The notes beneath the pieces are model-generated. The model did no database searches and was not told the origin of the DNA. It was given only the letters and a program-made list of their open reading frames with translations. Position numbers and translations under genes: made by a program. A stretch of DNA of 64,000 nt, from contig NZ_CP089391.1 in assembly GCF_027594865.1 (NCBI RefSeq), positions 5,920,501 through 5,984,500 of the forward strand. The letters are read 5' to 3'. The DNA is from Bradyrhizobium xenonodulans. GTDB taxonomy: Bacteria > Pseudomonadota > Alphaproteobacteria > Rhizobiales > Xanthobacteraceae. This document shows, in pieces, positions 61,049-64,000 of this stretch; the first letter of the stretch is position 1; each line of letters begins with the position of its first letter.

Positions 61049-62285
61049 GCCGGTTTTGCTCAACGATCTTGTTGGAGATAATTTTCCGATTCATGCCCTC
61101 CATGATGCAATATGCTTCCATCATGGCTTCTACAAACCTAAACGTGAAACGCCTTGTCTGCCCAATTTTTTTCAAGATTGGCCCTCGCGTAGGCTCGCAA
61201 AACTCATTCAAGTGGTACGAGAACGCGGGAACATCGAACTTTTCTCCCGTGATTTCGGAAAGAATGCGGGCGACCGATTTTGCGGTAAACTGTCCAAAGC
61301 TATCTTTTTGCGCCAGCGCGCACGCGATAAGTACGTGTTTAAAAATATTGTCCGGCCGCTCTGAGTATACAGCTCGTTCAAAACCGGCCTTGATCGACTG
61401 ATTGGCATCCAACAGCGCTCGCTTGGATGCCTCTTCGATGTCCTTTCGTTCGATTATAATCGCCTTTCGATCGCAAACGCTCTGCATCGCATGGAGGCCG
61501 AGCAAATGGGCGTAGTGAGGCAAGCCCTTGCATATGAAAACGCAATCCCAAATAGCCTCCGAAGTAACTTTTATTCCAGCGCGCTTCAGTCGTCGATTGA
61601 CGATGTCGATTATTTCACCATCGGACATTCTTGGCATTTCGACTTGCGACAGCGCTCTACCGATAGATTCGTGCCCATGCAGCAAATCTTCCACTGCGTC
61701 TGAGACACCTACGATGAAAAACGTGGCATTCACGGCTTCGTCCGAGATCAATTTGATTGTGTCGGAAACCAGATTTTTTGCTCGCTGATCTTTCAGCCGG
61801 TCAAATTCATCAACTACGATAATTGGGATGGTTGAGCCTGAAAAATTCTCAAACTCCAGCAGCACATCATCGGGAGTTATTTGGCGTCCTTCGTATAGAT
61901 CTGAAAGACGGTTTTTCTTTCCGTCCTCCTCAAGAACCATCCGCTTAAATATCTTGGAAAAGAGCGCATTGTAGTCATCGCCATCAGTAACAGCGACGCG
62001 GATGTACTGAACTCTGCTTGGACTGGCGTCCGCGACGTACCTAAAAATATTGACGAGAGATGATTTACCGACCCCTCGCTCGCCATAAATCACGGCGTGG
62101 CCGCCGGAAAGCCTGATCCGTTGAGCCAGTTTGGCTATCTGTTCTTGCCTACCGGCAAAAAGGTCTTGTTCTTTGATCGCGGTACCTGGGGTGAAAAGCT
62201 GCTCCGCTTCACTTCTAAGAGCGGCCCAATCGCCATCGTCCATCGCTTTAATATCTCGAACCATCTGAAAAGGCTGTGGCGCCAT
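61008..62285 (-). CDS. Orc1/Cdc6-like AAA ATPase of the IS element
   Basis: A 425-residue AAA ATPase. The N-terminal TPGTAIKEQDLFAGRQEQIAKLAQRI leads into Walker A GERGVGKS (68-75), Walker B PIIVVDEFDRL (about 154-163), sensor-1 region FFIVGVSDAV and a candidate arginine finger in SIGRAL (R210). The C-terminus looks like a winged helix (RGPILKKIGQTRRFTFRFVEAMMEAYCIMEG). The coding DNA is visibly AT-richer than all neighbours, so it is a recent acquisition. It is divergent from the transposase and could serve in target choice, like TnsC/MuB/IstB, or as a defence or control module; none is shown. Confidence 0.82.
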   Translation of the reverse strand: MAPQPFQMVRDIKAMDDGDWAALRSEAEQLFTPGTAIKEQDLFAGRQEQIAKLAQRIRLSGGHAVIYGERGVGKSSLVNIFRYVADASPSRVQYIRVAVTDGDDYNALFSKIFKRMVLEEDGKKNRLSDLYEGRQITPDDVLLEFENFSGSTIPIIVVDEFDRLKDQRAKNLVSDTIKLISDEAVNATFFIVGVSDAVEDLLHGHESIGRALSQVEMPRMSDGEIIDIVNRRLKRAGIKVTSEAIWDCVFICKGLPHYAHLLGLHAMQSVCDRKAIIIERKDIEEASKRALLDANQSIKAGFERAVYSERPDNIFKHVLIACALAQKDSFGQFTAKSVARILSEITGEKFDVPAFSYHLNEFCEPTRGPILKKIGQTRRFTFRFVEAMMEAYCIMEGMNRKIISNKIVEQNRPKRQPDLFSAIVS

Positions 62286-62374
62286 GTTCGCCGCCCTTGA
62301 ATCGCCGTCCGCACTTTAAAATAGCACTAAATAACGGCCGCGCCGCTGTTAAATCGACCAATCAACAGCAAAAC

Positions 62375-62407
62375 ATGCTTGACGCTAAGCATAAAAGTTC
62401 AGATAGT
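62375..62407 (+). promoter_or_regulatory. Palindrome (copy 2) overlapping transposase promoter
   Basis: ATGCTTGACGCTAAGCAT at 62375-62392 repeats the copy 1 palindrome. It covers the -35 element TTGACG (62379-62384); a GATAGT -10 (62402-62407) lies 17 bases on, close to the transposase ATG at 62413. A repressor here would shut down transposase expression, and the message would be nearly leaderless. Confidence 0.55.
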
Positions 62408-62412
62408 AGGGC

Positions 62413-63294
62413 ATGAACAAGTTGCCCCTCCAGACCCGCGTTCAAATCCTCCAGATGCTCTGCGAGGGGTCATCCATGCGGTCCATCTCGCGGATCACTG
62501 GGGCTTCGATCAACACCGTTTCCAAGCTTCTGATTGACGCCGGGCTGGCTTGCGCCCGCTTCCACGACGAGACGGTGCGCGGCGTGACCGCCAAGGCCGT
62601 CCAGTGCGATGAGATTTGGTCGTTCAGTTACGCCAAGCAAAAGAACGTCAAATTCGCCAAGGCCGCCCCGGAGGCCGCTGGCGACGTTTGGACGTGGACG
62701 GCGCTGGACGCGGACTCCAAGCTGATCGTTTCTTGGCACGTTGGCGACCGCAGCCAGCATACCGGCATTTCGTTCATGGGTGACTTGAAGGCTCGGCTTG
62801 CCAACCGCGTCCAGCTCACCACGGACGGCCACAAGGCCTATTTGAAGGCCGTGGCAGCGGTCGATTTCGACGCCGACTATGCAATGCTGAACAAGATTTT
62901 CGCTACGGACTACGCTGGCGCGGGCCGCTACAGCCCGCCCAAGTGCATTGGCGCGATCAAGAACCCGATCATGGGCAATCCGGACCCTGACCTTATCAAT
63001 ACGTCGTTTGTCGAGCGGCAGAACCTGACCATGCGCATGTCCATGCGCCGGTTCACCCGTCTCACCAACGCGTTCAGCAAGAAGTTCGAGAACCACTGCC
63101 ACGCGCTGGCGCTCTACTTCGTGTTCTACAACTTCTGCCGCGTCCACAAGACGCTGGGCGCGACCCCGGCGATGGCTGCGGGTCTTGTGGACAAGGTGTT
63201 GAAGATGACGGACGTGGTTGCGCTGATCGATGCCGCCAACCCGGTCCCGGCTGTTCGCGGCCCGTACAAAAAGGCGGCCGAGATTTCAAACTGA
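62413..63294 (+). CDS. IS1-family transposase
   Basis: A 293-residue transposase in a single frame (no frameshift is needed). The N-terminal helix-turn-helix (about 8-45, SMRSISRITGASINTVSKLLIDAG) precedes the catalytic domain with D66 (VQCDEIWS), D138 (LTTDGHKAYL) and E201 (TSFVERQNLTMRMSMRRFTRLTNAFSKK), the arrangement in IS1-type transposases of this group. The stop codon lies within the right inverted repeat, typical for a compact element. It appears intact. Confidence 0.92.
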   Translation: MNKLPLQTRVQILQMLCEGSSMRSISRITGASINTVSKLLIDAGLACARFHDETVRGVTAKAVQCDEIWSFSYAKQKNVKFAKAAPEAAGDVWTWTALDADSKLIVSWHVGDRSQHTGISFMGDLKARLANRVQLTTDGHKAYLKAVAAVDFDADYAMLNKIFATDYAGAGRYSPPKCIGAIKNPIMGNPDPDLINTSFVERQNLTMRMSMRRFTRLTNAFSKKFENHCHALALYFVFYNFCRVHKTLGATPAMAAGLVDKVLKMTDVVALIDAANPVPAVRGPYKKAAEISN

Positions 63295-63303
63295 GACACT
63301 ACC
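63283..63303 (+). repeat. Right terminal inverted repeat of IS1-family element
   Basis: Twenty-one bases ending CTGAGACACTACC, the exact reverse complement of the left end at 60558-60578. The transposase stop (63292-63294) falls inside it. Confidence 0.92.
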
Positions 63304-63311
63304 GCCAAAGC
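63304..63311 (+). repeat. Target-site duplication, right copy
   Basis: GCCAAAGC, identical to 60550-60557. Removing the element and one copy restores a continuous intergenic sequence between the oxidoreductase and Flp pilin genes. Confidence 0.9.
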
Positions 63312-63442
63312 GGTAGACGCCTGAACCAGGCTGATCCGGACATCCTGGGGAGAGAGGTCGGTGGAAAACTGCGGGGTCAGCAGGGGATAAGCCAGTGAAC
63401 AAGCGGGCGGGTGGCCTGTGGACACCCCGAGGCGCGGCCTCC

Positions 63443-63487
63443 AAAAACGACCTCGCCCGCCAGGGGGGCAACTCCCCGTGCGGGCGA
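63443..63487 (-). terminator. Intrinsic terminator of Flp pilin gene
   Basis: On the minus strand a GC-rich hairpin (arms 63453-63460 and 63480-63487, 8 bases each, with further pairing inside) is followed by a run of five T (63443-63447 read on the complement). It lies 59 bases beyond the pilin stop in the reading direction of that gene. Confidence 0.7.
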
Positions 63488-63545
63488 TCGTCTGGAAACA
63501 GCCTCTAAGGAAAAAACAGCCCCGCTGGGAAAAGGGAGGCGGAAA

Positions 63546-63701
63546 TTACTTCAAGGAGCTGCTAATCGAACCGAACTTGTCGTTCATCGTGGTGCCCAGG
63601 CTGTTCACCACGGTGATGATCGCCAGCGCGATACCCGCTGCAATCAGGCCGTATTCGATCGCGGTCGCACCAGACTCGTCCGACCAGAACTTCAAAACCA
63701 T
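63546..63701 (-). CDS. Flp-family type IVb pilin
   Basis: A 51-residue prepilin with the class IVb cleavage motif SGATAIEYGLIAAGIALAIITVVNSLG: cleavage is expected after the glycine preceding ATAIEYG. It should form the Flp/Tad adhesive pilus, but no tad or cpa genes are in the window. The ATG at 63701 is used; a TTG at 63710 has GGAGG six bases upstream and could add three residues. Confidence 0.87.
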   Translation of the reverse strand: MVLKFWSDESGATAIEYGLIAAGIALAIITVVNSLGTTMNDKFGSISSSLK

Positions 63702-63865
63702 GCGCTTCAAGACTCGCCTCCGTTTCAATTCCAAGATGCGTTGGCTGGATCCAACATCCGCAAATCTACGGGGCACAAACTGCGGTCAGGTTAACTCGGG
63801 AACCGCAAGTTATATGGAAAATCGGGAACAAAAGTTCCAAGAATTGAACCTAATGGAACCCTTGA

Positions 63866-64000
63866 ATGCAGCTTTCCCCTACCCATCGCGCCAGCTTTTC
63901 GATCGGGACCGAGCTTGCGGCCAGGCGCGTCGTCGACGTTCTGACAGAGGTGTTTTTCGAGGGCGATGCGGCGGTCGCCGCGTTCGAGCGACCGGACGGA
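63866..64000 (+). CDS. prmA: Ribosomal protein L11 methyltransferase PrmA, N-terminal part
   Basis: The first 45 residues, MQLSPTHRASFSIGTELAARRVVDVLTEVFFEGDAAVAAFERPDG, match the N-terminus of bacterial PrmA enzymes, which trimethylate ribosomal protein L11. The gene runs off the window edge, so the S-adenosylmethionine-binding domain is not visible. The identification rests on this short N-terminus. Confidence 0.72.
   Translation, partial: MQLSPTHRASFSIGTELAARRVVDVLTEVFFEGDAAVAAFERPDG

Larger units (their letters stand above)
60558..63303 (+). mobile_element. Complete IS1-family element with three passenger genes
   Basis: 2746 bases, bounded by perfect 21-base inverted repeats beginning GGTAGTGTCTCAG and flanked by an 8-base duplication. 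It encodes a full DDE transposase on the right and, on the left, two small overlapping genes and an AAA ATPase. IS1 itself is under 0.8 kb and related single-gene elements about 1 kb, so roughly 1.8 kb is accessory. The intact ends, duplication and reading frames indicate recent, possibly active, insertion into an intergenic site between the oxidoreductase and pilin genes. Confidence 0.88.

Overview
The window is a high-GC stretch of an alphaproteobacterial chromosome, most probably Bradyrhizobium or a close Nitrobacteraceae relative. Supporting this are a CYP199-like P450 beside an aromatic-type binding protein and MarR regulator, a FecR-VCBS-RTX giant protein, a Flp-type pilin, a prmA start at the right edge, and several families of palindromic intergenic repeats. 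The genus is inferred from protein style, not from a marker gene. No tRNA, rRNA or CRISPR array was seen.

Layout. 1-6 kb: TetR regulator with a perfect upstream palindrome, exported epoxide hydrolase, AraC regulator, NDH-2-like flavoprotein and metallo-hydrolase. 6-14 kb: two GGDEF-EAL cyclic-di-GMP enzymes (PAS/PAS/GAF and CHASE-like sensors), an MFS carrier and an orphan periplasmic binding protein. 14-18 kb: a TRAP uptake operon (DctP, fused DctQM) ending in a 2-hydroxyacid dehydrogenase. 18-26 kb: caspase-like protein, SulP transporter, His/Gly-rich LTXXQ protein, GlcD-type flavoprotein, thioesterase and a 56-aa DUF1328 membrane protein. 26-35 kb: UvrD helicase with a HicB-like partner, small envelope proteins, an Mpo1-like/SDR/ICMT-like cluster and a sorbosone dehydrogenase family protein. 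35-39 kb: aspartate dehydrogenase and LysR regulator divergent from an MFS carrier and tartrate/D-malate dehydrogenase, with a LysR-type box between. 39-46 kb: TPR and FecR proteins, a 1363-aa FecR-VCBS-RTX protein and a LysM hydrolase. 46-51 kb: MarR/binding protein/P450 cluster, then a CGNR regulator divergent from an alpha/beta hydrolase with two matching operator-like palindromes between. 51-60 kb: second serine hydrolase, ABC-2 exporter, glycine-zipper protein, L,D-transpeptidase, GDPD, spermidine-synthase-like membrane fusion and a phytoene-dehydrogenase-type oxidoreductase.

The most unusual item is a complete 2746-bp IS1-family element at 60558-63303. It has perfect 21-bp inverted ends, an 8-bp target duplication, an intact DDE transposase and three extra genes: two small overlapping ORFs and an AT-richer Orc1/Cdc6-like AAA ATPase. 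Near-identical palindromes lie before the small-gene pair and before the transposase, suggesting common control. After it come a Flp pilin with a convincing terminator and the start of prmA.
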